DNA of 64,000 nt from WTKG01 sp963735005 (GCA_963735005.1 CAVTJA010000005.1:372001-436000); one strand, 5' to 3'. Shown: positions 34,952 through 44,365, counted from the stretch's first letter. The notes: generated from the sequence alone by a model not told the origin. A program made the numbers and translations.

Positions 34952-34999
34952 AAAAAAGCGACGGTGGGACCCACCCCTGCAAGGCGGCCCCACCGTCGC
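34952..34999 (-). terminator. Intrinsic terminator of glnA1
   Basis: An 11-bp stem, GCGACGGTGGG with its complement, followed on the minus strand by six T residues (34957-34952). It lies 19 bases after the glnA1 stop and also faces the convergent membrane-protein gene. Confidence 0.85.
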
Positions 35000-35017
35000 G
35001 GTGAACTGTGCGTCGAC

Positions 35018-36451
35018 CTAGATGTCGAAGTACAGCTCGAACTCGTGCGGGTGCGGACGGAAACGGATCGGGTCGATCTCGTTCTTCCGCTTGAACTCGA
35101 TCCACTCCTCGATGACATCCTCGGTGAAGACGTCGCCCTCGGAGAGGTACGCGTGGTCGGCCTCGAGCCTGTCGAGGACCTTGCCAAGCGAGTCCGGGAC
35201 CTGAGCGATCTTTGCGTGCTCCTCCGGGGGAAGCTCGTACAGGTCCTTGTCGACCGGCTCCGGCGGCTCAATCTTGTTCTTGATGCCGTCGATGCCCGCC
35301 ATCAGCAGGGCCGCGAACGCGAGGTACGGGTTGCTCGAGGGGTCGGGCGCGCGGAACTCGATGCGCTTCGCCTTCGGGTTGGAACCCGTGATCGGGATGC
35401 GGACCGAAGCCGAGCGGTTACGAGCCGAGTACACAAGATTGACCGGAGCCTCGAAGCCCGGCACCAGACGGTGGTACGAGTTCACTGACGGGTTCGTGAA
35501 GGCGAGCAGCGAAGGCGCGTGCTTGAGGATTCCGCCGATGTACCAGCGAGCGGTGTCGGACAGGCCGCCATAGTTCTTCTCGTCGAAGAACAGCGGCTCG
35601 CCGCCCTTCCAGATGGACTGGTGGACGTGCATGCCGGACCCGTTGTCGTTGAACAGCGGCTTGGGCATGAACGTCGCGACCTTGCCGTTGTTCCACGCGA
35701 CGTTCTTGATGACGTACTTGAACTTCATCAGGTCGTCGGCGGCGTGCACCAGGTCGTTGAAGCGGTAGTTGATCTCCTGCTGGCCGGCGGTGCCCACCTC
35801 GTGGTGCGCGCGCTCGACCTCGAGGCCGACGGCCTCGAGCGTGGAGACCATCTCGTCGCGGATGTCCGCGAACTGGTCGCCGGGGGACAGCGGGAAGTAG
35901 CCGCCCTTGTAGCGCGTCTTGTAGCCACGCGTGGGGTTGCCTTCGGCGTCCACCTTGTCACCAGTGGTCCACCAGCCCTCGGCGGATTCGATGTGGTAGT
36001 AGCCCTCGTGCTCGTTCGTGTCGTAGCGAACCGAGTCGAAGATGAAGAACTCTGCCTCGGGCGCGAAGAACGCGGTGTCGCCGATGCCGGTCGACTTGAG
36101 GTACTCGACCGCCTTCATGGCGACGTTGCGGGGGTCGCGCGAGTACGGCTCGCCCGTGAACGGGTCAACGATGGAGAAGTTGACGACCAGGGTCTTCTGC
36201 GTGCGGAAAGGGTCAATGTATGCGGTCGCGACGTCCGGGATCAGCTTCATGTCCGACTCGTTGATGGCCTGGAAGCCGCGGATCGACGATCCGTCGAACA
36301 TCAGTCCGTCAGTGAAGACGTCGTCGTTAAATGCCGACGCCGGAATATTGAAGTGCTGCATCATGCCCGGAAGGTCACAGAAGCGGACGTCAATGAACTT
36401 GACGTCTTCCTTCTTGACGTAGGCGATCGCCTCTGCGGCGTCTTTGAACAT
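35018..36451 (-). CDS. glnA: Glutamine synthetase, type I (GlnA1)
   Basis: Main ammonia-assimilating enzyme. The 477-residue chain has MFDGSSIRGF, PEAEFFIFDS, HHEVGTAGQQEINYRF, MPKPLFNDNGSGMHVHQS and NRSASVRIP. The adenylylation tyrosine is present as Tyr405 in DLYELPPEE, consistent with control by GlnE encoded nearby on the other strand. The ATG at 36451 is chosen because GAGGAG lies 7 bases upstream and the protein then starts MFKDAAEAIAYV, as in the family; a reading 14 codons longer lacks that support. A GlnR-type box lies 86 bases upstream. Confidence 0.97.
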   Translation of the reverse strand: MFKDAAEAIAYVKKEDVKFIDVRFCDLPGMMQHFNIPASAFNDDVFTDGLMFDGSSIRGFQAINESDMKLIPDVATAYIDPFRTQKTLVVNFSIVDPFTGEPYSRDPRNVAMKAVEYLKSTGIGDTAFFAPEAEFFIFDSVRYDTNEHEGYYHIESAEGWWTTGDKVDAEGNPTRGYKTRYKGGYFPLSPGDQFADIRDEMVSTLEAVGLEVERAHHEVGTAGQQEINYRFNDLVHAADDLMKFKYVIKNVAWNNGKVATFMPKPLFNDNGSGMHVHQSIWKGGEPLFFDEKNYGGLSDTARWYIGGILKHAPSLLAFTNPSVNSYHRLVPGFEAPVNLVYSARNRSASVRIPITGSNPKAKRIEFRAPDPSSNPYLAFAALLMAGIDGIKNKIEPPEPVDKDLYELPPEEHAKIAQVPDSLGKVLDRLEADHAYLSEGDVFTEDVIEEWIEFKRKNEIDPIRFRPHPHEFELYFDI

Positions 36452-36536
36452 TCGTCTGCTCCTCGAAGTAACGATGTATGCCTGGATAGGCACCTCCCAA
36501 TGTAGGGGGAAGGCGTGACGAGTGCGTATTCGCTAT

Positions 36537-36562
36537 GTTTCGTCCGTGTTACGAGTTGTCAC
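36537..36562 (-). promoter_or_regulatory. GlnR-type box upstream of glnA1
   Basis: On the minus strand GTAAC-6 bases-GAAAC matches the actinobacterial GlnR consensus gTnAC-n6-GaAAC exactly, and a further half site GTGAC begins 10 bases before it. GlnR controls glnA in Streptomyces and Mycobacterium. No GlnR gene is present in this window. Confidence 0.6.
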
Positions 36563-36591
36563 ACTGGCCACACGGGTGGGGGCAATCGGTG

Positions 36592-37284
36592 CTAGCCGCG
36601 CATCGCTTTGCGGTTGGGGCGCGCGCGCATGGGGTCGATTCCCTTCGGCACCGGCAGGGCTGCTCCGCCGACGGCGTGCAGGCGCGCCCTCACGGCGGCC
36701 TGTTCGTTCTTGTTGAGTGCCTTCTTGAGGCCCCTCACATGCTTGGGGAGCTCCCGCAGCGGCACCTGGCCGGGGCCGTCGCCCATGTACACCTCGTGGA
36801 TCGGGACGCCGGGAACGAGTTTGGCGAACCGGCGCGAAGTGGTGGTCATCACCTTGTGGGCGGCGTGGCCGCCTTCGGCGACAAGCGCGACGCCACCCTT
36901 GCCCACGCCCAGGAACAGCACGACCTTGCCCTTGCCGTCCACGGCGATGGGGTCGTCCTCGAAGCTCCAGCCGCGGCGGATGAGCTGCACCGCGCGCAGC
37001 GAGGCGCCTGGCGTGCCCTCGACCATGTTCAGCACCGCCGTATTGATGCGGCTCGTCAGGAGGATCAACGCGGCGAGCACGGCCATCAGCACGGCCGTGA
37101 GGTTCGCATAAATGTGGCCAACGAGCTTGCCGCTGATGATGCCGGTGACGACGCCAGCAGCGATAATCACCACCACGATCGTGATGAAGGCGGGCATGAA
37201 CACCTTGTCGTTCTTGCGGACAAACTGGAAAGCCTGCCAGAACGCGGTGTACCACTTGGGCTTGGTAGCTTCTTCTTTCGCCAT
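36592..37284 (-). CDS. DUF4191 membrane protein
   Basis: A 230-residue protein: basic start MAKEEATKPKWYTAFWQAFQ, two hydrophobic helices near 28-52 and 58-80, then a soluble cytoplasmic part with RGWSFEDDPIAVDGKG and a basic tail. The family (DUF4191) sits beside lipA in many actinobacteria, including mycobacteria, but has no known function. It follows lipA on the same strand. Confidence 0.88.
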   Translation of the reverse strand: MAKEEATKPKWYTAFWQAFQFVRKNDKVFMPAFITIVVVIIAAGVVTGIISGKLVGHIYANLTAVLMAVLAALILLTSRINTAVLNMVEGTPGASLRAVQLIRRGWSFEDDPIAVDGKGKVVLFLGVGKGGVALVAEGGHAAHKVMTTTSRRFAKLVPGVPIHEVYMGDGPGQVPLRELPKHVRGLKKALNKNEQAAVRARLHAVGGAALPVPKGIDPMRARPNRKAMRG

Positions 37285-37311
37285 AATGCGTGAAGTCTAG
37301 CGGCGGTTCGC

Positions 37312-38319
37312 CTAGGTGCGCTTCGCCATCAGCGTTGCGGCCTCCTGGCGGGCGGTCATTGGCTCGCCCAGGTGCGCGAGCGCTTCGGGGATGTCACGCC
37401 CCTTGCGCGTCATCGCTTGACCCCACAGGCGCCCGGCGCGGTAGCTGGACCTCACCAGCGGGCCAGACATCACGCCAAGAAATCCGATCTCCTCGGCGTA
37501 GTCCGACAGCTCCACGAACTCCTCCGGGCGCACCCAGCGGTCGACGGGGTGGTGGCGGGGGCTCGGGCGCAGGTACTGCGTGATGGTGATGAGGTCGCAG
37601 CCGGCGTCGTTCAGCGCACGCAGTGCCTCCTTGGCCTCGTCGATCGTCTCTCCCATGCCAAGGATGAGGTTTGACTTGGTGACCAGGCCGTCGTCCCTAG
37701 CCGCGGTGATGACGCTGAGCGAGCGGTCGTATGTGAAGGCGGGGCGGATGCGCTTGAAGACGCGGGGGACCGTCTCAAGGTTGTGGGCGAGCACCTCGGG
37801 TCGTGAGGAGAACACTTCGGCGAGTTGGTCGGGCTTGGCGTTGAAGTCGGGGATCAGCAGCTCGACGCCCGTGCCAGGGTTGAGTGCGTGGATCTGGCGG
37901 ACTGTCTCGGCGTAGAGCCACGAACCGCCGTCCGGGAGGTCGTCACGCGCGACGCCGGTGACGGTGGAGTACTTGAGGCCCATGTCGCGGACGGACTCGG
38001 CGACGCGGCGGGGCTCGTCGCGGTCGAGCGGCTCGGGCTTACCCGTGTCGATCTGGCAGAAGTCGCAGCGGCGCGTGCACTGGTCGCCGCCGATGAGGAA
38101 CGTCGCCTCGCGGTCTTCCCAGCATTCAAAGATGTTGGGGCACCCGGCCTCCTCGCACACGGTGTGCAGTCCGCCGGACTTCACGAGCCCCTTGAGCTCG
38201 CGGTACTCCGGGCCCATGGTGGCGGTGGTGCGGATCCATTCGGGCTTGCGCTCGATGGGGGTCTCGGCATTGCGGGCCTCGACGCGTAGCATCTTGCGGC
38301 CCTCGGGTGCGATGGTCAC
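37312..38319 (-). CDS. lipA: Lipoyl synthase
   Basis: Radical SAM enzyme that inserts two sulfurs into octanoyl groups on E2 proteins. The 335-residue chain has the auxiliary cluster motif CEEAGCPNIFECW, the radical SAM CTRRCDFCQ, and the C-terminal RSSYRAG with the conserved serine. Its start overlaps the lipB stop. Its products serve SucB at 44-46 kb and the E2 of pyruvate dehydrogenase. Confidence 0.96.
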   Translation of the reverse strand: MTIAPEGRKMLRVEARNAETPIERKPEWIRTTATMGPEYRELKGLVKSGGLHTVCEEAGCPNIFECWEDREATFLIGGDQCTRRCDFCQIDTGKPEPLDRDEPRRVAESVRDMGLKYSTVTGVARDDLPDGGSWLYAETVRQIHALNPGTGVELLIPDFNAKPDQLAEVFSSRPEVLAHNLETVPRVFKRIRPAFTYDRSLSVITAARDDGLVTKSNLILGMGETIDEAKEALRALNDAGCDLITITQYLRPSPRHHPVDRWVRPEEFVELSDYAEEIGFLGVMSGPLVRSSYRAGRLWGQAMTRKGRDIPEALAHLGEPMTARQEAATLMAKRT

Positions 38320-39032
38320 GCGCCCTCCTTCACTGGCGAGGCGGGTCGCGCCGCGCCTTCTAGGTTGTGGTCCCCGGGTCGGGAGGCCGGTGACCAGCGT
38401 ACGTCGGCAAGCGCCGTATCCAGGAATCCGACGAGCGGGTCAACGATCTCCTGGATCGTGACCTCGCGCCCCAGTTCCCAGCTCAACGAGGTGACGTCGG
38501 CGTCGGGAAGGCCGCACGGGACGATGCGCCCGAACTCGTCCATGTCGGGATTGCAGTTCAGCGCGAAACCGTGCATCGTCACGCCCTTCGCCACCCGGAC
38601 CCCGATCGCGCAGACCTTACGTTCCCGTTGGGTGGCGTCCGCCGCGAACCAGACGCCGGAGCGGTCGTCAACGCGCATCGTCTCGAGGCCCATGCTTGTG
38701 CACAGGTCCATCGTCGCCTGCTCAAGCGCGCGCACGTACTTGATGACGTCCACTGGCTCCCCAAGCCGGATGATCGGGTAGCCCACGAGCTGGCCGGGGC
38801 CGTGCCACGTGATCTTGCCGCCGCGGTCGACGTCCACCACCGGGGTGTCGTCCGTGGGTCGGTCCCAGCTCGCCGTGCGCTTGCCTGCGGTGTATACGCT
38901 GGCGTGCTCGACGAGGATGAGGGTGTCGGGCCGGGCGCCCGCGGCGACATCCGCGTGAATCGCGCGCTGGAGATCCCACGCCTCGTGATAGTCCACGTGT
39001 CGCTCGCCCAGCCCAAGTTTCAGGATTTCCAT
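38316..39032 (-). CDS. lipB: Octanoyltransferase LipB
   Basis: Moves octanoate from acyl carrier protein to lipoyl domains. The 238-residue protein has LVEHASVYTAGKR, GGKITWHGPGQLVGYPI, and KVCAIGVRVAKGVTMHGFALN with the catalytic lysine, and Cys in PCGLPDADVTS. ATG at 39032 gives the family start (MEILKLG); an upstream reading is not supported. Overlaps lipA by 4 bases. Confidence 0.95.
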   Translation of the reverse strand: MEILKLGLGERHVDYHEAWDLQRAIHADVAAGARPDTLILVEHASVYTAGKRTASWDRPTDDTPVVDVDRGGKITWHGPGQLVGYPIIRLGEPVDVIKYVRALEQATMDLCTSMGLETMRVDDRSGVWFAADATQRERKVCAIGVRVAKGVTMHGFALNCNPDMDEFGRIVPCGLPDADVTSLSWELGREVTIQEIVDPLVGFLDTALADVRWSPASRPGDHNLEGAARPASPVKEGA

Positions 39033-39087
39033 TGCTACCAGGCTAATCCACGGGAATGTTCTGGCGTTCGCCACGTTGGTGGACTGT

Positions 39088-41272
39088 ATGCGCATGAACA
39101 TTCAGAAGTGGATCCGTCCAGCTGCTCTCATCCCGGTGCTCATCGCGTGGTTGGCGATAGGCGGAATCGGCGGCTCGTACAACGGCAAGCTGAGCGAGGT
39201 TCAGCAGAACGACGAATCGTCGTTCCTGCCCCAGAACGCGGAGTCGACGCAGGAGGGCGCGCAGCGGGCCCAGTTCGTCAGCCGCGACACGCTCCCCGCG
39301 CTCTACGTCTTCGACGGCGCCAGTTCGCCCGATCAGTTGGCCGTGGTCCGAGCGTTCGTGGACAGCGCGCCTGTCGCTTGCGGTGACCGACGACGGGCAG
39401 ACCCTGGGCGACTTTCTCGCGAGCGACCCGACCGTCGTGCCCTCCAAGGACGGTCAGGCGGCGCTCGCTGTGTTCAACCTGCGCTCGGACGTGTTCTTCC
39501 AACAGTCCGGGGACCAGCGCGTTGGGACCCTGATCGTTGACAACCTGCGCGAGGCGTGGAAAGAGGCGGGCGCGGGCTCGGGAATCGACGCGTACCTCAC
39601 CGGGCCTGCGGGTATTGGCGTGGACACCATCAAGGCGTTCGGCGGCATCGACGAGTCGCTGCTGTACACCGCGCTCATCGCGGTGCTGGTCATCCTCCTT
39701 CTCGTGTACCGCAGTCCCGTCCTGCCCTTCATGGTGCTTGGCACGGCGGTCTTTGCGCTCGGCATCGCAGCACTGGTGGTGTACGTGCTCGCCGACCATG
39801 GCGTCCTGACGCTGAATGGGCAGAGCCAGGGGATCATGTCGATCCTGGTGGTTGGTGCGACCACGGACTACGCCCTGCTGCTGGTGTCTCGCTACCGAGA
39901 GGAACTACGCCGCCACGCTTCCGCCTACGAGGCGATGCAGTTCGCGTGGCGACGCGCGATCGAACCGATCATCGCGTCGGCCGTGACCGTCATCCTCGGA
40001 CTGCTGACACTCCTGCTGAGCGACCTGAGCTCGAATCAGTCGCTCGGCCCGGTGGCGTCGATTGGCATCGCCTCCGCGGTGCTGGCGGCGCTGACGCTGC
40101 TTCCGGGGCTGTTGCTGATCGCGGGCAAGCGCTCGCGCGGAATCTTCTGGCCGAAGAAGCCGACGTTCGACTCCGAGGACGCCGTCGATATCGATTCGCT
40201 TGCGAGCGTGGAGCGCCACGCGGGCGTGTGGGGCCGAATCTCTCGCGGCGTCGCCGCGCACCCCCGCCGCACGTGGGTCGCCGCGCTCGTGGGTCTGGGC
40301 ATCCTCGCGTCGTTCGCGCCGACCTTCGCCGCAAGTGGCGTGGGTCGAGACGAGACCATTACCGGCGAGGTCGAGTCCGTCGATGGGCTCGCCGTGCTCG
40401 CCGACCACTTCGATGCGGGTGCGACCGACCCGATCGAGATCGTCGCGTCTCAGGATGACTGGCAGCAGGTGTTGGTGGCCGCCACGTCTGTTGATGGCGT
40501 GAGCGGCGGCTACGCGCTTACCCCCGCGGTGATCAAGGGCGCGCCAGGCGGTGTTGTCCAGGAGGATCCCGTCGTCGTCGATGGGCGTGTGGCGCTCGAC
40601 GTCGTCACCGTCGTGAACTCTTCGTCGCAGGAGGCGAAGGATCTCGTGATTCGCGTACGCGAGGCTGTGCACGCGGTGGATCCGAGCGCTCTCGTGGGCG
40701 GAACCGCGGCTGTGAGCCTTGACATCAACGACACCACGGATCGGGACTTGCTCGTCATCGTGCCGACCGTGCTGCTAGTGATTTTTCTGGTGCTCACCGT
40801 GCTCCTTCGAGCGGTGCTCGCGCCGCTCATCATCGTGGCTGCCAACGTGCTGTCGTTCGCGGCCACCATCGGCATCTCTGCTCTCGTGTTCAACCACGTG
40901 TTCCACTTCCCCGGGGCCGACCCCGCGGTTCCGCTATTCGGATTCGTGTTCCTCGTGGCGCTCGGCATCGACTACTCGATCTTCCTCATGTCGCGCGTGC
41001 GGGAGGAGTCGCTGGCGCGGGGCACGCGCGAGGGCGTCCGGCGTGGCCTCGCCGTCACCGGTGGGGTGATCACCTCCGCGGGAATCGTGCTCGCGGCCAC
41101 GTTCGCGGCGCTCGGCGTGCTGCCGCTGCTGTTCCTGCAGCAGATCGCTTTCATCGTCGCGATGGGCGTGCTGGTGGACACTCTGGTGGTCCGCACGTTG
41201 CTGGTCCCCGGCGTCATCTATGACGTCGGGCGCGCGGCATGGTGGCCCTGGCGCAAGAACATCCAGAACTAG
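39088..41272 (+). pseudogene. MMPL/RND-family exporter, single-base frameshift
   Basis: A large membrane exporter with two MMPL halves: helices near the N-terminus and in groups before and after a second extracytoplasmic region, and the halves' signature stretches VVGATTDYALLLVSRYREEL and FLVALGIDYSIFLMSRVREES. The first 95 or so residues (MNIQKWIRPAALIPVLIAWL onward) read in one frame; from about 39366 the sequence (LAVTDDGQTLGDFLASDP) is in the next. Removing one C from GCGCCTG there restores 727 residues. Such proteins export lipids, fatty acids or drugs; the substrate is unknown. Start between 39088 and 39094. Confidence 0.85.
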
Positions 41273-41280
41273 TTCGCTCA

Positions 41281-41326
41281 CGCAACAGGAGAGGGGCCCC
41301 GTTTCCGGGACCCCTCTCCTGTTGCG
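41281..41326. terminator. Bidirectional terminator
   Basis: A perfect 16-bp stem, CGCAACAGGAGAGGGG with its complement, lies between the stops of the MMPL gene and the convergent lysine-tailed membrane protein gene. Confidence 0.85.
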
Positions 41327-41340
41327 ATTACTGCGAGCTA

Positions 41341-42069
41341 CTACTTCTTGGCCGGAGCCTTCTTGGCCGGAGCCTTCTCTTCCTTCGCGGCCGCCGGGGC
41401 AGCTGCCCAGAGGAGACCCACACCCAGCAGGATGAAGGAGCCACCGAGGCCAGCGATCACGGCCGAGACGCCCAGAGCGAGGTTCAGGGTAGACGCGGTG
41501 ACCGCGCCAACACCGAGCGGGCCCTGCAGGGCGAGAGCGGTGTCGCTCCACACCTTGCCGCGCAGTTGCGCCTCAACGGGGTTCGTGCGGTCGTAGTCGG
41601 ACCAGTAGCCGTGAACGGTCTGGTCGACCCCACCCGCAAAGTAGTCCTCAGGAACGATCGTGTACTCGACGCCGGCGAGGTACGTGTTGCCACTGTCGTC
41701 GGTGTAGTCCTCGTCGAGCACGACGGTCTGCGGCCCGCTGAGTACGTGGTGGTTGATGGTCGCCATCTCGAACATGTACTCAGTAGCGGTGTTGAGCACC
41801 GGGTCGTTCGGGTCGAGGTCGGAGTTGACGACCGCGAAGCCCCAGTCGTCGCGCAGCAGCTTCAGGATCGCGTCCGCGCTTTCCGTGGAGCCGTGGTCGA
41901 CCAGGTGGCCTTGGTCGTCGTAAGTCAACTTGACGTTTTGCGCCGTGCTGAACTTGTTGAGCGAGCTGTAGCCGTTCTGTACCTGGACGTAGGCGAACGC
42001 GCCGCCCGCGAGGAAGATCAGACCCAGCACCGCCATGACAATTCCCAACTTCTTAAGCCTTGCACTCAC
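41341..42069 (-). CDS. Two-helix membrane protein with KKAPAKK tail
   Basis: A 242-residue protein with a helix near residues 8-28, a soluble extracytoplasmic domain, a second helix near 200-225 and a short Ala/Lys tail ending KAPAKKAPAKK. The middle includes ATEYMFEMATINHHVLSG, a pattern found in actinobacterial proteins often mislabelled aromatic ring-opening dioxygenase LigA; nothing here supports that activity. The tail matches the style of the protein at 2081-3082, although the domains differ. Function unknown. AGGAGG precedes the ATG. Confidence 0.75.
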   Translation of the reverse strand: MSARLKKLGIVMAVLGLIFLAGGAFAYVQVQNGYSSLNKFSTAQNVKLTYDDQGHLVDHGSTESADAILKLLRDDWGFAVVNSDLDPNDPVLNTATEYMFEMATINHHVLSGPQTVVLDEDYTDDSGNTYLAGVEYTIVPEDYFAGGVDQTVHGYWSDYDRTNPVEAQLRGKVWSDTALALQGPLGVGAVTASTLNLALGVSAVIAGLGGSFILLGVGLLWAAAPAAAKEEKAPAKKAPAKK

Positions 42070-42106
42070 TTTGGTTCCTCCTAGTTGTGTGTTCGTGCCG
42101 TACTGC

Positions 42107-42125
42107 TAAGGCAATGCTCGCCTAA
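42107..42125 (-). promoter_or_regulatory. Weak DtxR/IdeR-like box
   Basis: TTAGGCGAGCATTGCCTTA, 19 bases and partly palindromic, matches 13 of 19 positions of the DtxR/IdeR consensus and lies 38 bases upstream of the lysine-tailed membrane protein gene. Match quality is marginal. Confidence 0.25.
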
Positions 42126-42235
42126 CTTCAGACCCCCCTTTGGGGACTAACGTCCCCGTCTGACAAATCTTCTTGATTGACCTCCCAGCCTGTGGATATC
42201 GCCCGTGCGTGCCGTGCCAATGGTTGTCTGGGGCG

Positions 42236-43484
42236 ATGACTCCAACATCGCCTATGCGGACCAATAGCGCAAACGCTGTGCGCCGGACGATTGGGACGGG
42301 ACCGGACGCTTGGGAACGCGCGCGGTCGCGCCTCGCCCTGCTCGAACGCGTGGGGCACCCTGCTGTGGCGGTCCCGGTGGCGGTCGAAAGCGAGCCCGAC
42401 GGGCGCGTGGTGGCGGTGTCTCCCGCGGTCGACGGGCTTGATGTCGCGGCCGCCGTGCGCGCAACGCGGCCGCTGACGGCGGGGGAGTGCGTGTGGCTGG
42501 GGCAGGCGATCCTGGGAGCCTTGGCGGCCCTCCACGCCGCCGGAGTCGCGCACGGCGATATCTCTCCGCGCAACGTCATTCTTGCCCGGCGCGGGCCCGT
42601 GCTCGTTGACGTCATGGGAGGCGACGGCGAGCGCGGCACGCCAGGCTTCGCGGCCCCCGAGCGTGCCGTCAGGGCAGACCCCGCGTGCGACGTGTACTCC
42701 GTTGGCAAATTGCTCGCCGCCGTGGTGGACGACGACGGCGCCACGCGCGTCGGCGCGTGGGTGGCTCCGATGGTGGCGGCGGACCCCCTCGCTCGACCCG
42801 ACGCCGCCACCGCGGCCAGGGCGCTTGCGTCGTGCGCGCGCGCCGAGCCACTGCGGCCCATTCACTTGGACATCGCCGGGCAGGTACGCGCTCGTGCGAT
42901 CGCACCTTCGGAGAGCCCAACTGAAAAGGATCCGGCGGCGCGCCCGTGGAGAGTCCGCACATTCCTCACGCGGGGGGCGACGGGGGTCGCCGTGGCGGTC
43001 GGCGGGTCGGCGCTGTTGCTGACGGGCGTGGTGGGGTGGCTCGGCTCGGGACCGTCTCAGCGCGACGTCGGCGCAGCCGGGGCCCACAGCGAGCGCCGCC
43101 GCGCTCGATGCGTCATCGACGGAGTCGGCCGCAGTCTCGCTGCTCGAGGCGCGCGCCGCGGCGCTTGAGCACGAGGACCCGGCCGCCCTGCGAGCCACGA
43201 CTCTCGCCCAGTCCCCGGCGCGTCGGGCCGACCGCGCGACTCTGCGCGCGCTGGACTCGGGCAAAGCGGCGTACGACGGCTTCTCGATCGACGTCGTGAG
43301 TACGCAGGTGGTCGAAGCCAGCGACGCTCACGCGACCATCGCGGTGACCTACCAGACTTCGGCGTACACCCGGTGGCACGGGAACAAGGCTTCGCGGAAG
43401 GGCTCGGATCTCGTTGACGCGACCCTCGCGTTGGTGCTGCTGGACGGCGCGTGGGTCATCGAGGACGTTACTGGGGCGCCATGA
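42236..43484 (+). pseudogene. Protein-kinase-like receptor with extracytoplasmic domain, single-base frameshift
   Basis: The N-terminal 225 residues resemble a Ser/Thr protein kinase catalytic core: HGDISPRNVILARRG stands for the HxD loop, LVDVMGG replaces the DFG segment, and GTPGFAAPERA is the APE-type motif. The N-lobe is short and neither a glycine-rich loop nor a VAIK lysine is evident. A membrane helix follows (about 248-272), then an outside domain (YDGFSIDVVSTQVV to the end) resembling NTF2-like folds. From 43079-43082 (GGGG) the frame shifts; removing one G restores 415 residues. It may be a pseudokinase. It ends overlapping the epimerase gene by 17 bases. Confidence 0.7.
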
Positions 43485-44361
43485 CCCAGCGTGCGGCGTC
43501 CTCCACCGTCTGGTGGGTCCACTCGAAGCCGAGCCGAGACAGCACGCCGGGTTCCGCCCGCTGCGACGTCAGCACGTCGTCGGCGGCGGGCCCCACGACC
43601 AGCTTCATCGCCCAGGCGGGCGCGCGGAACACTGAGGGGCGTCCCGCGGCAGCGCCAAGCGCGCCGATGACCTCTTCGTTTCGGGCGGGGGTAGGCCCGC
43701 AGATGTTGGCCGGGCCGGTGTAGTCAGAGGCGGCGAGGAAGAGGATCGCGCGGACCTCGTCCTCGATCGACACCCACGGCATCCACTGCTTGCCGTTTCC
43801 GAAGCTCTTGAGCAGGCCGTACTTCACGGCGGGCTTGAGCCGCTGGGCGAGCCCGCCAGTACGGGCGAGCACCAGGCCGGTGCGTAGGAATACCGTTGGC
43901 ACGCCAGCATTGACTGCGGGAGTTGCAGCCGCCTCCCACTTGCGTGCAATACCCGTGAGCAGCGAGTCCCCGGTAGACGGGGCGCGCTCGGACAGCTTCT
44001 GATCGTGTCCATCGCCGTAGATGCCGATCGACGAGCCCTGGAGGAGGCGTGCATGGGAGTGGCGCTCCGCCAGGGTGCGGGCGATCAGACCGGTGACGTC
44101 GAGCCGCGACTGAAGCACTACGTCGGCGTATGAGGGCGTGAGCCGCTTCCCGCCGATCGACGCGCCTGCCAGGTTGACAACGACGTCGGCGCCCGCGACG
44201 ACGTCCGCGTCGATAATCCCTTCGCCCGGATCCCACGTGGATTCGTTGTCCGCGCGCACGGGCCTGCGCACGAGTTGCGTGTAGGTGTCGCCGCCTTCCG
44301 AGATCGCCTCGCGGAGGGCAGTTCCGATCAGGCCGGACGCGCCGGCCAGAACGTAGTGCAC
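43468..44361 (-). CDS. TIGR01777 family NAD-dependent epimerase-like protein
   Basis: A 297-residue extended SDR-like protein of the YfcH/SulA group. The nucleotide-binding motif is AGASGLIGTAL near the N-terminus; VVNLAGASIGGKR, SSIGIYGDG and FGNGKQWMPWVSIEDEV are family stretches. The YxxxK pair of classical SDRs is not conserved in this family and no reaction is established. GTG start at 44361, 4 bases after sucB, so it is the last gene of the lpd-sucB operon. Confidence 0.87.
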   Translation of the reverse strand: MHYVLAGASGLIGTALREAISEGGDTYTQLVRRPVRADNESTWDPGEGIIDADVVAGADVVVNLAGASIGGKRLTPSYADVVLQSRLDVTGLIARTLAERHSHARLLQGSSIGIYGDGHDQKLSERAPSTGDSLLTGIARKWEAAATPAVNAGVPTVFLRTGLVLARTGGLAQRLKPAVKYGLLKSFGNGKQWMPWVSIEDEVRAILFLAASDYTGPANICGPTPARNEEVIGALGAAAGRPSVFRAPAWAMKLVVGPAADDVLTSQRAEPGVLSRLGFEWTHQTVEDAARWVMAPQ

Positions 44362-44365
44362 GGCC

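Noticed and set aside
41341..42069. Aromatic ring-opening dioxygenase LigA
   Set aside because: The protein is a two-helix membrane protein without any dioxygenase metal ligands.
11646..43484. Programmed frameshifting as explanation for the broken genes
   Set aside because: Sites lack a common slippery sequence, and the four genes are unrelated and not known to use recoding.
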